Under the pieces are notes generated by a model. That model searched no databases. It was not told the DNA's origin and saw only the letters and a list, made by a program, of their open reading frames with translations. A stretch of DNA of 64,000 nucleotides from Eleginops maclovinus (lineage: Eukaryota > Chordata > Actinopteri > Perciformes > Eleginopidae): positions 7,912,001-7,976,000 of the forward strand of contig NC_086352.1 in assembly GCF_036324505.1 (NCBI RefSeq). The letters are read 5' to 3'. Of this stretch, positions 1 to 13,085 are shown in pieces; position 1 is the stretch's first letter, and every line of letters starts with the position of its first letter. Position numbers and translations under genes: made by a program.

Positions 1-139
1 CACTCAAGCCACACAATATACAACACTGCCACACTGATGTGCTTTAGTTTATTTATGCATCTTTTTAATGTAATATGGATCCCTCCTGTTATCCTAGGGT
101 CAATGTTGACCAGTCTAGAAATGCCTTAAAACCAGGAAT

Positions 140-180
140 ATCTGTAGTACTAGTTCACGAAAAATACTAGTACTACAGAT
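140..180. repeat. perfect 15-base inverted repeat with 11-base loop
   Basis: ATCTGTAGTACTAGT at 140-154 pairs exactly with ACTAGTACTACAGAT at 166-180. No tandem or coding context explains it. Confidence 0.9.
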
Positions 181-366
181 GCTTTTCAAAATCAGGGCTT
201 TCCTTCTCCTACATAGCCAAGGTCTGAGAGAAATGATTTCCTTCATCTCCACTCTGTGACAAGATCAGAGTATTGTATGGTGTCTGAAAGCGCTCTAATT
301 TGTATGACTCTCACACGGCTCCACCTGCATTTAAATCTGTCACAGTCCCATTTTTACTTCCAGAAT

Positions 367-375
367 GGGGGGGGG

Positions 376-423
<48 letters not shown>
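367..423. repeat. G12 plus (TG)22 microsatellite
   Basis: A G run at 367-378 passes directly into TG repeats to 423. Confidence 0.97.
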
Positions 424-425
<2 letters not shown>

Positions 426-879
426 ATGATGCTCTTTGCTTGTGTGGCAGACGAATACTGCAGCCCAAATTGATCACTCTGTAGAGTTTGAAATTTGATT
501 AAACGCTCGAGGCTGATTTCCGCCGCAGCTCTTGTATAAGTCATGAGAGCACTTTGGGGGGAAGTTTAAAAACTGTGAAGAAAACAAAAGCCATCCATTT
601 ACCTCATTAGTGTGCGTGGAAAATCTTGACATGCTTTGAAGACAACGTGCTTGTGTAGCTAAATCAGCTTAAGGGCCCGAAGCAGACGTACGAGGAAGGC
701 AACCAAACATCTTCCCGGAGTGATAAACAACCTCGGCTTGGTTGGGAGGACTGTTGCTCTATTTTTCAAGTATAAGTTCCTCAGTTAATCTTCATGTTTG
801 CCTTTGAGACAGCATTACCATGGCTGATGACAGCTTTCTGCTGATTTTGTGACGAACATTTTCACACAAAGCCTCCCAC

Positions 880-1380
880 ACAATGGCAACGACTGCATCA
901 ATGCCATTAGCAGAACAAAAACAACCTAAATGCACGACTCCCGGGTTTGTTGGAGCCACATTGGAGAGGCAGAAAATATTTCCCCAAGCATCAAACACAA
1001 AACTCCCCATGCATGCCAGGTTAATCCCCACCACCCCCCTTTCACTTGAAATCCTTGTTTGTTTTGGCAATGCGCTGCAGCACGCTCGGCACTGCCATAT
1101 CAACCTCATTAAAATGATTTGCAGGAGCTCTGTTATTAATCAAGCAAAGCAAAATGACAAGTGGGAAATAATTTTTACGGAGGGAATCTCAAAGTCCTGC
1201 TGAGGACACGTGCCTCCCGAAAATCTCGTTTGATTAACCGAGTTGGCCCCGTGCATCGACGCGCTGGAAACAAGCACTTGTGTATCATTTGGCAGGATGC
1301 AGTCTGGGATAATATCATGAGAATGGCTTTGGAGAAATAAAATCTCAATCTGTCATTATTTCATTTCCCCCTCCTGTGCT
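880..1380. other. complex non-repetitive stretch, possible regulatory element
   Basis: It is free of the repeats described here and of coding potential I can recognise. It is rich in homeodomain-type cores (CATTAAAATG, TTATTAATCAAG, GATTAACC) and has an E-box CACGTG at 1207-1212. The call rests on texture only. Confidence 0.3.
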
Positions 1381-2304
1381 CCAGCAGGAACTTTCACTGC
1401 CATCATTCCCCCTTTTTATGGGTGCACTGTTTGTATTTCATGGCTCTAAAACTGGAAACTGATTTAAATGAGGCTTTTACTGTAGACTATTTCACATATA
1501 GATGCATCGGAGATGACACGCATGCTGTTGTGTTGTGTTGTTTTTTTGCTAACAATTTTTTATTGTTATTTTTGATGAATGAACTTTATTGTCGATCAGA
1601 CCGTGCAATTAGTACAAGTAATTACACAGATGATTGTAATTACGTTTCCCCATACTCCAAATGTGCAAGTAAAAGTTGACACACAACATATAACATGGTA
1701 GTACGCACAGATTTAAACATAGACAGACAGAATAGAATATTTAGGTAGTTAATTCTCATGTTAACAGAACAGAGCATGTATACACCTACAGATATCGTTT
1801 TAAATTCAACTTAAATAAATTCCTGGTATACTGTGCATGTACACCCGGTAATTTGCAAATAATAAACATATATCCAAACATATATCCATTAACTTAGATT
1901 GGCATTACATGCACAAGCAGATACAGACGTACACCTGCACATACGTATACAAAACGTAATCCTATATACTTTATACTAAACATGCATGCACACATACTTA
2001 TATTGTGTGTATGCTTTTGTGCATGCGTGCGTGTGTGCATATGTAAGTATGTGATGTTATTTGACACCTATATTGATCCCCATAGATTCACACAAGGATC
2101 GGAAGAATGAAAATAAGTTTAGTTTGAATACAAATATCTGAATAACCAGATAAAAAACAACAGACTGATAAATATATTTGTATGTGAGTGAAGTCATATG
2201 TACAAACACATGTTGCATATGCTGTAGGTACATGTATTTCACATGTGATGTCTTGTGTTTTGTTACAAGATAGGATTGTGGAGTGTCTTTGGGAGTCTTT
2301 CCTT

Positions 2305-2375
2305 TGTCTGATGTGAGGGTCTAAGGACAGGTTGTGCGATTTTAGGGCTGTATAAATAAACTTTGATAAGATAAA
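2305..2375 (+). repeat. teleost retroposon-type 3' end fragment
   Basis: GTGAGGGTCTAAGGACAGG followed by TTTAGGGCTGTATAAATAAA resembles, in the opposite direction, the fragment at 48665-48770. The pattern (disclosed here from memory) is common in percomorph genomes. Confidence 0.5.
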
Positions 2376-3389
2376 CCTCTATTAAAACCACCAACAGTGA
2401 CTCAGAATAAAAGAGTAGACTAACGTATTGAATAAAGAGGCAAGCACACGTTCATTTTAAGTAAAGACAAGAGTGCTAATGCAACGTAGCAAAGATGAAT
2501 AGCAGCATTATGACAGGTGAAAAACAATGCTAATATAAGTAAGAGTATAGATACAAATCATGGGATTAGGTCAATCATAGCTGAGTTTACAGAGATGAAT
2601 TAAGATAACCATACATATGAATAAAGACATGTATGTAGGTTTACAGTGGTGGTAAAGTTTTGACTGTTACTGAATGCCTGGAAGCCCTGCTGTGTATTTT
2701 CTCGTACTGTAGTGATGCTGTTCCTAACCACATGATGGCAGTACTGCATCTGAAATCTTTCAAACCCAAACCATGGCACTGCTCCTGGGAGTACTGTGTC
2801 CCCTTTAATGCACATAGTGTACCGTCGTGCTCTTTGGCAGCCAATTTGCTGCCACCGTCACCGGCGTCATGCGTCTCTTTTGACAGTAAAACACCCGTGA
2901 CATCCACTGTGAGTCCTAATGGAGCTATAGGCTGGCATTGGCATGAATTATGCAGCAGCTTTTAATGAACTCCAATCAATAAACATAGGATCTGTAATGA
3001 AGCGGCTGCAGGCGGAGCGGGGCTTTAACCTTCGAGCTAAACCTCTACCTGGAGAAACCCCACATGTATTACCTCTGAAGCTTAGGTATTACATTTATTT
3101 ATTTTAGGCATGTTTTTCTTTCTAAAAATGCATATATACTGGAGCTTAAATGAACAAATATGTACTAAATAATTAAATCAATAATAATTTACGACCACAT
3201 TATAACAGAGTGAACACTAAAACTAAAATTGAACTTTCCATTTCCACTGGGTGTCTGATTTCAGATGTCACCCAGGGATTTCAGAGGCCTTTTATTTTGA
3301 AACGGTACATCAGAATTTCCTGGTATTATCTGAGTGGCTATTTGGGGTGGCCTGCTATCACCATGGAGTGAAATGGGGGAGAAAATCAC

Positions 3390-3690
3390 ACTTTTAGTTT
3401 TTTTCCTTTTTGGTTTTTCAAGCTTCAGATTTTCTTTTCCAAATTTCGACTTTTTTGAATTTCCGACTTTCTTCAAAATGATCACTATTTTCCTAAAAGA
3501 TCTGACTTTTTTTCGAATTTCTGACATTTTTTCTTAATTTTGACTTTTAAAAATGTCCAATATTTGTTTTGAAAATGATCACTTTTCTCCTAAAAGTTTA
3601 GATTTAGTTTTTTTCTAATTTTTTACTTTTTTCCCCAAAATTTCTACTAAAAATGTCCCACTATTTTCTCATTATTCTAACTCCTTCACG
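3390..3690. repeat. T-rich degenerate tandem region
   Basis: Words of the type TTTCGACTTTTTTGAATTTC repeat irregularly; AATGATCAC.TTT.TCCTAAAAG occurs twice (about 3478 and 3575). This explains the open frames at 3261-3537 on both strands, which are not genes. Confidence 0.7.
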
Positions 3691-3764
3691 GTGCCCTAAT
3701 CATCTTCTTTTCAAGTGATGTTACAGAAGTAAACGAAGGAGTCCATTGGAGGCGTATCAGGAAG

Positions 3765-3862
3765 GGGGGGGAGTGGGGGGGAGTGCGTGGGGGAGAAAAA
3801 CTCCCTCTGGAGCGAACGCAGGGATTTTAGCCTTTGCAGACCCTTTACATGCACAGAAACCG
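3765..3862 (+). repeat. CCAAT/GC-box interspersed repeat, fragment (copy 1 of 7)
   Basis: It shares the block CCTCTGGAG.GAACGCAGGG, ATTTTAGCCT.TGCAGACC and TTTACATGCACA with the longer copies at 11598, 37255 and 38638. Only one end of the unit is present. Confidence 0.6.
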
Positions 3863-4289
3863 TTCTGATGTTCTGATGACTGTGCTACGATGCATGAATT
3901 TGACTGTGTAAGAGATATCCAACTATTGAAAATGTGAGAGTAAAGGATTGTTAGTTGCATGTGAAAGTTTTATTTCACATGCTTCTATTATATCCTTGTT
4001 GCTGGTCGCTCTCACAAACAACCCCAGCCCCCCCCAAAAAAAGGCAGCCACTGTTTCTCTCTAAGGCGAGCTTTCAATGAATCACCCCCCCCCTGCTCCC
4101 GTCGTGTTGTGAACTGTGTCTTCCCTTCGTCAAGCAGCGTGAGTGATGGAAGTGACGGAGAAGACACCTGCCCTGAACCTCCGCCCCACAGAGGGAGTGA
4201 AAAAGAAGGAGGAAAGTGGAGAGAGAGAGGTTGAACTGGCTGATGGGAGAAACACACGACGAGGCAACAAACTTGGAGAGACTATCACT

Positions 4290-4660
4290 TATAGTGACAG
4301 GCCAGGAGGTGCCGTGCTATTAGCAGCCCGCGGGGTGGGCCCTCAGCGAGGCCCGTCCTACCCACGATGGATGGGCCTCTCTCTCAGGACTAAATTAATA
4401 CTGGGAGTGGAGTGAATTGCTTTTGGAACAATGTCCTCCTAAGGAGCTAATCAGACAGGAGTTATCTGGAAGCGCCTGTAGGCTGGCTGCAGCTCTGCGG
4501 CGGCTGGCAGAAGGCAGGTGCATCACGCCGACTCTCAGCGGCTCGTTCCCCAGCAGGACACAGCGCCGGGCGTTTCATTAGACTCTGGAGATGATGAATC
4601 CAGAGACAGAGTTGGAAAGAGAGAGCCGGGAGAACTCGTCGTAAAGAAACAGGATCAGAT
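4290..4660. other. complex non-repetitive stretch, possible regulatory element
   Basis: Balanced composition, with GCAGCCCGCGGGGTGGGCCC, AACTAAATTAATACTGG-type and GGAGCTAATCAGACAGGAG words. No repeat match elsewhere in the window. Confidence 0.25.
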
Positions 4661-7216
4661 GGAGAGGTTTCTAACACCGGTCCAATGAGAAAACTAACGT
4701 TGGATTAAGACACTTGCTCACGTAAATATTGGTCATGGAATATATCTATGGAGCCTAAACCACAATAGTTTGTCTGGAAATATTGCATTGACACAAAAAA
4801 TCGATATGTTTAATAATAATATTGCAAATACTAATCTGGATGTTTGGGGCTATGATAGCACTTTCTGTCCTTTTGGATGGTGCTTTTTAACTCGTATGGT
4901 TAACGGAAAGTTGAGAAAAGGTAATTAATTGCCAAACATAAGCATAATGCCTCTTGTGTTTCCCATCCCTTGTCCATGGAGCAACCTTAGCACTCCTTTA
5001 AATGTTTCTGTACCGTGTTTATCCACTTTAGCTTTCCACTGACTCCTGAGGGAAATATGTTTCTCTTTAGCTGCTAAAAGCTCCCCCATGTTCACCAGCA
5101 AACTTGGTTTGCTTTCCATTTTGATCCGTGCCGTTTGTGAACAGCAGGTGTATCGATTGAAAACGGTGTGCTCGGCCTGTGTTGGTTAGAGTGGTGAGGG
5201 AACCCGACAGCACTGAAGCCAGAGCAAATTGAAGGCAGCGATTTACAGTTTTTAGAGGGGTTCCCATCTGCAAACATGGCTAAATACCCTCTGCTGCTAT
5301 AAACGTATTTCAATTAACCCAAATTCAGCTTGAAAATCATGTTGAAATGCATACAGTTGAGACCTTTGACCCTCTTATATTTGCTAAGGATGTTTCTGAA
5401 AACAAAGCTGATTCATTTCACCACAACATAAATCCCCAGTCTGGGTTTAACCATCAAATATAATAGTATGTACTCAGTCGGTATGCAAATACTCACTAAC
5501 AAATACAGCAGCTAACCCACAGGACTCACTGTGAAGGCTCCACTGACCAAAATATTGTATGATGTGGGTTAGTAGGGACAAGAGAGACCCAGGATGTATT
5601 ATAGGGTTAATTTCAGCCCAATACACCCCTTCAAATCAGTAGAGTTAAGGGTCTCGACCGAATAAAATCAGCTGAAAGACACTCAAATCCTCTGTAGTGA
5701 GAGATAGCTGCAGCAAGGAGATAATAACGCGTGTAACTTTTCCACCTTCTTCATTTCATACCTTATGTTTAACACTTTGCTCAGTACAGCTAATCATTTA
5801 TCATCTCAAGAAAATAACAAAGCTTGAAATTAAACCTTTTTTTTTTCTACATTTGACAGTGAAGCTTCTTATCCAAACAGGGAAAAGGAAAGAGACAGAC
5901 CAGAGGACTGATACTTCCAGAGAAACTGAAAGAAGATCCAAACTCTCTCGTGGCTGACATCTGCACAGCGGCTTTACAGAAGTAGTGCTCCATATCAGAG
6001 GTAGGAATGACAGGATGAGGTCAGAGCTGAAACAGAGGGGAAAGACACACACACACACACACACGGGTGAACCATAACGATGTGTGAGAGAATGAACTCT
6101 CTGGTTGCATGCACAATGCAAACCCAGAGTTACTTATGGCCACTTAACACAAAGTGTTGGTGAAAGAAAGCCATGTCTTTGGGGCTCGGCGTCTCGCTCT
6201 GCATCAGGGCGACCCGGAGAGATCAGCGCCTCCGGGCCGGCCTCGACTCTGTCTTCCCTCTGGAGGACGGCGAACACATTGAGAGCGAGTTTCGCTGCAC
6301 ACAACACATATATCATAGGCTAACAGGCCGAGCAACATATGCAACAGAAACAGAGACGCTGGCTCTGGCTGTTGTGTGAAATAATGTAGAGAAATGCTAC
6401 TTAAAGGAGGTACAACTGAATCAAGTCAACCACGGGTACATCAGTATGTATCCAGTGATGGAGGAAGGGCTCAGATATGTTACTGAAGTAAATATTAAAA
6501 GGTGATGATACTGCTTCAAGAGTTTACGTCTTGTATTCTAGGTAAAAGGCGCTGGTATTGTCAGCTAAATGTATTCAAACACTCAGCAGTACAAACACTC
6601 GCACTGTAGAAAAACAACATGCTATATATTGCATTTTGACCTCTTAATGCTGTTGCATCAATGCATGTTGCTGCTGCTGTTGGTCGACGGTCAGCAGGGT
6701 TAATCTATTCGTGACATGACTAATAGTTCACGAATGACGTTTTGTAGAAATGCACATTATTCACATTATTGCTCTAATGTTAGTTTTTTTTACAAAGTGT
6801 CTTTTGTGGAACGACTCATGAACTTCTAAAGGGGACACAGCTTTGTACGTGGGATTATACACCAAAGAGGTTTTAAACCATAGTTTATGAGTTGTCCATG
6901 TATTTTATTAAAGCACTAATATTTAGTTTAATTGATGACGAACTATAGTTTTTTTTAAAATCTAAAATAGTTTTATTTCTGAAAGTGGAAAAATACAATA
7001 TATTTCTTGAGTTGATAAATGATTAAGCCTTTCATAGAATTGCTTTAGGAAAGTACGTAATTAATTCCCAGCAATTTACTAATAATTACTGATACTTTTA
7101 AATATTAAACGGCCGATAATGATTTAATTTATTGAAAATGATCTGTAAAATAAAATCTCTTTTTGCTTTAAAAAGTGTCTTTTGTCCCTTCACATGGTTA
7201 GTGAATTTTCCCACAC

Positions 7217-7424
7217 TCTGCTCTGTCTACTGGTTAAGAAGTGGAACTCAAAGGACATGATGACACCCAACACTGCATTGTTCTTTGTGTGGCTGCAACA
7301 AAAAATAAATGTTACCTCCCACTGCTCTGTCTACTGGTAAAGAAGTGGAACTCAAAGGACATGATGACACGTAAAGCTGCGTTGTTCTTTGTGTTGCTGC
7401 AACAAAAAACCCCACCAGTGTTCA
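7217..7424 (+). repeat. 104-base tandem duplication
   Basis: CTGCTCTGTCTACTGGT and AAGAAGTGGAACTCAAAGGA occur twice with a period of 104 bases, followed in both units by CATGATGACAC, TTGTTCTTTGTGT and GCTGCAACAAAAAA. The two units differ by a few substitutions. Confidence 0.95.
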
Positions 7425-10350
7425 GCGTATGAAAACTGTATTTTGGGTGGGATTGCATGTTGTGACCATAAAATGTCATCAGCCAGCAGCCTCAGTCCCT
7501 ACCAGGCCGTCTGCTGCACGGAGCACTCTCCTCTCGCCCTGGGCTCTGGCCACACTAGCTGGCACCCTTCCCCTCCCCCCCCCCCCCCACCATCACCCCC
7601 CCTCCCATAGCCTCTCTTTTCCTCTGTCTCTCTTTTACCAGGGTGCAGTGACCCACCCTCCCCCGCCCTGTCGTTGTCACCCCGAGGCGTCGAGCTTCCA
7701 TCGTGTCAGTGCGGAGGCCTCAGTGTTGACAAAGCAAGCGGTCCTTCACAAGACACATCAAACCCTGTCCCTGCTCGGTGCTGTTAGCGAGCTCAGTGCA
7801 CAACAAAAGGACAGGGACTCCGGTTTGAGTCTCGGGCCATTACTAGTCCCAACAACATGGCTGCAGAAGGAGGAGAAAAAAGAGGCCCTTGAGGACGGCA
7901 AACACACGAGCTCAAACCGTTCAAGACGAGCTCCGTGTTTCCTGTCGACAGTGTTGTGATGGATGATTTTTCATGTAAAGCATAAGTCAAGGCTGCGGGT
8001 TGATGCCACCGTGACACATGCACTCTAATGAGGACTGTGGGTGCTCCGCGGTGCCAGGGACTTCCTCCCCGGGCCTACGTGGAGAGCCGGGAATGCTATG
8101 TGAAGCATACCAGATGTGATTGGAGGCATCGCACTGTTCACGTTGTTACTGCTTAAGCAAATAGTCGCAGCAACAAGAAGCAAAAAGACCATTTTTCCCC
8201 TCTGTTCACACACTCAAGCATGATGCTGGATGTGTGTTAGACTGGTTTCAGCCAGGAGCACAATAACATATTTCTAAGGATTGTCTTTGAACGGTTTCAC
8301 AGAGTATTGCACTTAGATTAAGAGGCTATTAGGAGAGTTTGGTGAAGGATTGACAACGGACACAAAACGAAGCCAAAGTATCGCCTCTCTCTCAAACTCA
8401 AAACAGAAGTCACTTATATTCTCTGAATTCAAACATCATAATTTAACTCTTTGCCAAAAAAAATGCAGCAATCGTCCTCCAAAGGTGTGAAAGGCCTCTT
8501 GTATCTGAAGGCCTCCTCCCAGGTGCTAAGCACTTACTTACAGCTTGTATATTTCCTGTGATTAGAGCCTCAGACCACATGATGGCAGCAGAAGAGACTC
8601 TTTAGTCAAATCTCAGCTTCTGATCCAGATGTTGATGATCTGTGAGACCAGAAAGAGATGAAATGATTGGATTTTTTTAAGGGTTGTACTCAACTTGAGT
8701 TAGTATTGACCTCTAGTTTGAGCTGGGAAATTAACTAATAAATTATAATATCTGTTTCAGTGAAAATTCATCATTTAATTAAGAGTTAAGCTGTCTCTCA
8801 GTTACACTTTAATTTACTCTATAGACTCATTTGTTGCAGAATATGTAGGTATGTTTAAGGGATGTGAGATGAAACAGTCCTGCTACATGCCTCCTGGTTT
8901 TTTATTAGTGAACTACTGATTATTTTACCCCTTTTAATAAATATATAGGGGGTATAAAGCTCTTAAAAAACAAAGTAGCAATGCCAAATTCGTATTTATT
9001 AATAAACAGTGGGAAGTGTTTTTGTTCAGGCAGTATGTTAAACGAGTATTGCACTTAATTAGAAATAAAAATAGAGTAGAAAATAAACAATTATCTCATT
9101 TAAAACATTTCAAAATAGCAGATAAAAGTGAGGTGAGTGAAAATACAAAGGTTGACCGTGACGGAAAGAAAAAGTAAAGTATTATTATTGTCCTCAAAGT
9201 GTGAAGGTAAAACTTGTCAATGCAAAATGGCCGCTGTGCTGTTTATGATATTGTCATTTATATAATACTTTTACTGTTGTAGTTGGGGATGGAGCTCATT
9301 TTAATACTGATAGGCAATCTATGAAATGCTTTATATTTTATGAGCTCATTTTGTTAGAAGTTTCAAAATTATTCCGTTTAAACTTGTTACTGCAGATGTT
9401 GAATAAATGCATCTTAAGTTTAAAAATGTACTTTATTACTCTCTTTAAGTTGGGTATAAGTAAACAGCAGCTTGGAAGCCTTAGTAAAAGTACAAACTGA
9501 GTCAAGAAAAACCTCAAATTTGTACAGACTTGAGTAAATGTATGTTCGACTACTGCAGTAATTCTGCAATGGTCGAAAAGTGTACAGTGATAGGGGGTTA
9601 ATTTATCTATCAGATGCTGTTCAAAGAGATCATTTGACAGCATCAGGGTCGTTGCAACTCTCAGAAGTACACAGAAAGTACACACTCTCTTAGTGCTCAG
9701 CTTTTTGGGAAACTTAATTGCCGGCATTAAGCACTTGAGGGAATTCTGCACTGTGCTTGTTAGGTGTTTGTGTGCAACACAACCCCACACGGTCTATTAA
9801 TAAACTGACACCCCCCTCTCCCCTCTCCCTCTCCCTCTTTCTGTGTCTCTATCTCTCTCTCTGAAATAACGAACAATAAGTGTCGCTGCTGCACCTCACA
9901 CACACACCAACATCAAGCAGAATGTCAAATGGCTGGAAGAAGGCAGCGATTGACAGCAGCCGGGCTCCACCAGGCATGCAGATTACCAAAAGCAAGTTCT
10001 CAATGTTCTTTTGCAACTTTCTCCCCACGCCAGAGGGCAAAGCAGGAGTGTTGATCTGATTTGAAATGCTTGAAAGAGATTCTTGCAAATGCCCGCATTT
10101 AGAAGGGGAGGCTGTGACTGTACGTAGTGTGTGTGTGTGTGTGTGTGGGTGCTGTTTTCACCTTGGTGCAGAAGTACAGTGTGCAGCTGAACCTGGGTCA
10201 CGTGGATTACAGGAACACAACGTCGGCTTTAATGTAAATCACCTCAAAGTGAGAGTTTAGGAAGGAAAAAAACTTGATTGTAATAAAAACTAGATTAGAT
10301 TAGAATTCAATTCATACTTTAGTGAAACCACAGAACTGGTTGCTTGTGTA

Positions 10351-10707
10351 CGGAGTCCGAAAGGTGCAAACGCGCTTCCACGGCCCAGACACTTACTTGC
10401 GAGAAATGCACTGCAGTTTCAAAAACAATGCAAATATAAAATCACAAATGTGCAGAAACATCTTACAACACAAGCGCATCGTTTGCCAAAAAGCGGCGCA
10501 TAAACAGAACGCTGCATACTGTATAAAAACAAATACTGCAAGAAGCTCAAAACAGAACAGAAACAAGGGGACACTAACATGTGCCGCACACACGTGGGTC
10601 CGGTCCAAGTTGTGTAAATGCTCCTATGTTTGGGCACATTTGTGTTTTTGTATTTGCATTGTTTTTGAAAGGGCAGGGCGTTGCGCGTTTGCACCTGTTT
10701 GCCCCCG
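10351..10707. mobile_element. foldback non-autonomous DNA transposon, copy 1
   Basis: The ends are inverted repeats. The left end starts CGGAGTCCGAAAGGTGCAAA and the reverse complement of the right end starts CGGGGGCAAACAGGTGCAAA; both continue CGCGC. The inversion extends inward: a block around 10418-10452 (TTTCAAAAACAATGCAAATA) recurs in reverse at about 10635-10671. TA flanks both ends (10349-10350 and 10708-10709), consistent with a TA target duplication. No transposase is encoded. The 357-base length and long inverted repeats fit a MITE or foldback element; the superfamily is not assigned. Confidence 0.7.
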
Positions 10708-11597
10708 TACGCATGCCTTTGAGAGTTCTCCGTTTGTTTTACTTAATTGCTATACGTCTTTGAGAATCCCAATTAGCACGAGCATGACCATTGTCCGTTC
10801 TTCCTGAAATTCAATAATCATTTTTCAGTCCTTTAATCCTGAGTACTTTTACTTTTGAATGACAAATATTTGTGTTGGCATTTCGTTTTTTTCAGCCAAC
10901 ACATTACACAGAGGACTAAATGCAACGGAAATGTTCCATATGAAAATAAATGCAGCTTTTGGCAGAAAAATAATGACTCAAAAGAGACATAAATGATGTA
11001 AATGGACCTGTGTAATTACCAAAAGGTTTTAACAGTATGTTTCAAAGCCACTAAACAAGAAGCATCACATCCAACACTTTTTGAATTCAGGACTTTTACT
11101 TGTTAGTATTTTTACAAATGAGTACTGCTACTTTTACACTCGTAAAACATCTGACTACTCCTTCCACCACTGTACGCTGCACAGACTCTAAATCCCCCGA
11201 GGCAAAGATGTGATTCAGGGGTGGCCTAAATAAAATTGACTTGACATTTAGGGCCACTAACAAGCACCGTTAAATAGAGGCTTTTTAAGGACCAGATGGA
11301 GACTAAACCTATAACCCCACACATGAACAGCTCGACCTTCAAATGAGTGCATCCATAAACAGGTATCATTCACACAGGGATGCAGCTAACCAGCAGATGG
11401 TACTGTGTCCCAACCTCCTGTTATCTAGCATTAGTATGTATACATGGAAAAAGCAGCATTTATTGATTCCTCAATGTAGGACCCTGGCCTGGTTGCATAA
11501 TCTGCATTTCCCAAAACACTCCAACACAAAAGCCACTGAATTTAGATCTAATTAAGTGTTAAATTGTGTTGAAGCAAATGTTCAGGCTCATATTTGT

Positions 11598-11910
11598 ATG
11601 TCATGCTTCAATGTTCAGAAAGCTCTTTTTTTTTTCTCTACCCACCTCTTTTCACCCTCTGTCTGAAACCAGATCCCAGCTCGCTCTGATTGGTTCTGTT
11701 GTGATTGGTCAAACGCTTAGAGATGTCCCGCCCCTTGGCCTATCACGTACAATGTGTTGGAGCGTTAGCTATATAGCGTGTGGGAGTGATACTCCCTCTG
11801 GAGGTAACGCAGGGATTTTAGCCTCAGCAGACCATTTACATACACTAAAACCTATATAACACACTACAGGAAAGGGAACAACCACAAAAACATTACAGGG
11901 CCCCTAAAAA
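11598..11910 (+). repeat. CCAAT/GC-box interspersed repeat (copy 2 of 7)
   Basis: Nearly full unit: CATGCTT.AATGTTCA.AAAGC, CACCCTCTGTCTGAAACCAG, GCTCTGATTGGTT, TGTGATTGGTCAA, AGAGATGTCCCGCCCCTT, then the GCAGGGATTTTAGCCT end and TAACACACTACAGGAAAG. This is the opposite orientation to the copies at 22094, 38638, 55685 and 58567. Confidence 0.75.
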
Positions 11911-13049
11911 TGTGCTAAAAGGACAAACTGTCTTAGAGAAAGGCCTCATTGTGTCCTCCTTTGTGGCACTTTATGAACCCCCCCTTATAGCACCTGCTTC
12001 TGAACCTACAGACTAACTTATTATCTTCTAAGGTCATGCATTATTAATTCATACACTTCATTTACATATGCTGTCATCTACGCAGTTTAATCTTTCCTAT
12101 TGCAGCTTATTCATACCTAAAAATTAGGCAAAAATCCATATTGATTTGACTTTAAGGAAGACAAACATTACAATTTCGGGGGGAATTTGTGGGAACGATC
12201 CTTTAATGAATGCTAGATCAGAGCGTGTTCTTCCTCTGTGTTCATCAAGGACACAAAACATCAATAATCTCATTACCTGGGTCCAATATTACAATCGTCT
12301 GCATGTTTTCCAACCCTGAAAAGCAATGTGTGGTATGTTTTTGTTTCAGTAAGAGAGGACGAACTCTTGCCTGTCCCTCCAGCTGCTCCTGCCGGTCAGA
12401 AGGGCAAATGTTTGGATCTGTTGTGAGATCTCAAAGCTGAATGCAAATCCTGAAGATGACCTACTTCTTCCCTTTCGACATAGACACTCCGCTAAAATCC
12501 ATAAATTAAGGAAATTAACTGATGGGGCCCGGGGCCACTTTGTAAGCTATTTAAATCTTTAAATTTACAACATCCCTGCATACTTCATGTAATTGAACTA
12601 ACTCGGGGCTTGTTTCCTTTAATGAGAAAAAAAATCCAGTTTCCCCTGCAGTTTGTACCTCTGGAAACAACAAATCTGTGCCGCAAGGGATGATGGGATC
12701 GCTCTGAGGCGCGGGGGTCTGTCTAATTACGAAGACTTGGCTTCAAGGAGAGACGCTTTCACACACTCCCACTATGCTGCTGCCAAACCACCAGTAAAAC
12801 TGCTTTATTTTACTTTGTGATACTGGTTATTTTAGATGTAGGAAGATATGTGTTACTCCCAGGATACTAGAAGAGCTAACGGTTTTCCGTTTCAGTTAAA
12901 TGAAAAAGATGTAATCTGATTACTGGTATGTTTTTTAAAACCGGGGATTAGTAGCAGGATTACAATCTTACAATACATCTAAAAATTAGAGAGTGACATA
13001 TTAAGGAACAAGGGGTTACTTTAAAATGTATTCTGTTACGAAGAGTTAA

Positions 13050-13085
13050 TCAATCACATTTATTTATAAAGCACATTTCCGTCAG
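13050..13085 (-). repeat. short LINE-like 3'-end fragment
   Basis: ATTTATTTATAAAGCACATT matches the L2-type 3' end seen at 41350. Only about 35 bases are recognisable. Confidence 0.35.

Noticed and set aside
7429..7959. Longest + strand open frame, 176 codons
   Set aside because: It begins in a Pro/His-rich low-complexity run from CCC/CTC sequence, shows no domain, and has no splice or neighbour support.
9338..9790. - strand frame of 150 codons
   Set aside because: AT-rich, overlaps a decayed AGTAAAAGTA repeat, no family features.
10322..10807. Frame of 161 codons and opposite-strand frames
   Set aside because: These lie across the foldback element; the recurrence of similar peptides in copy 2 reflects shared transposon DNA, not a conserved protein.
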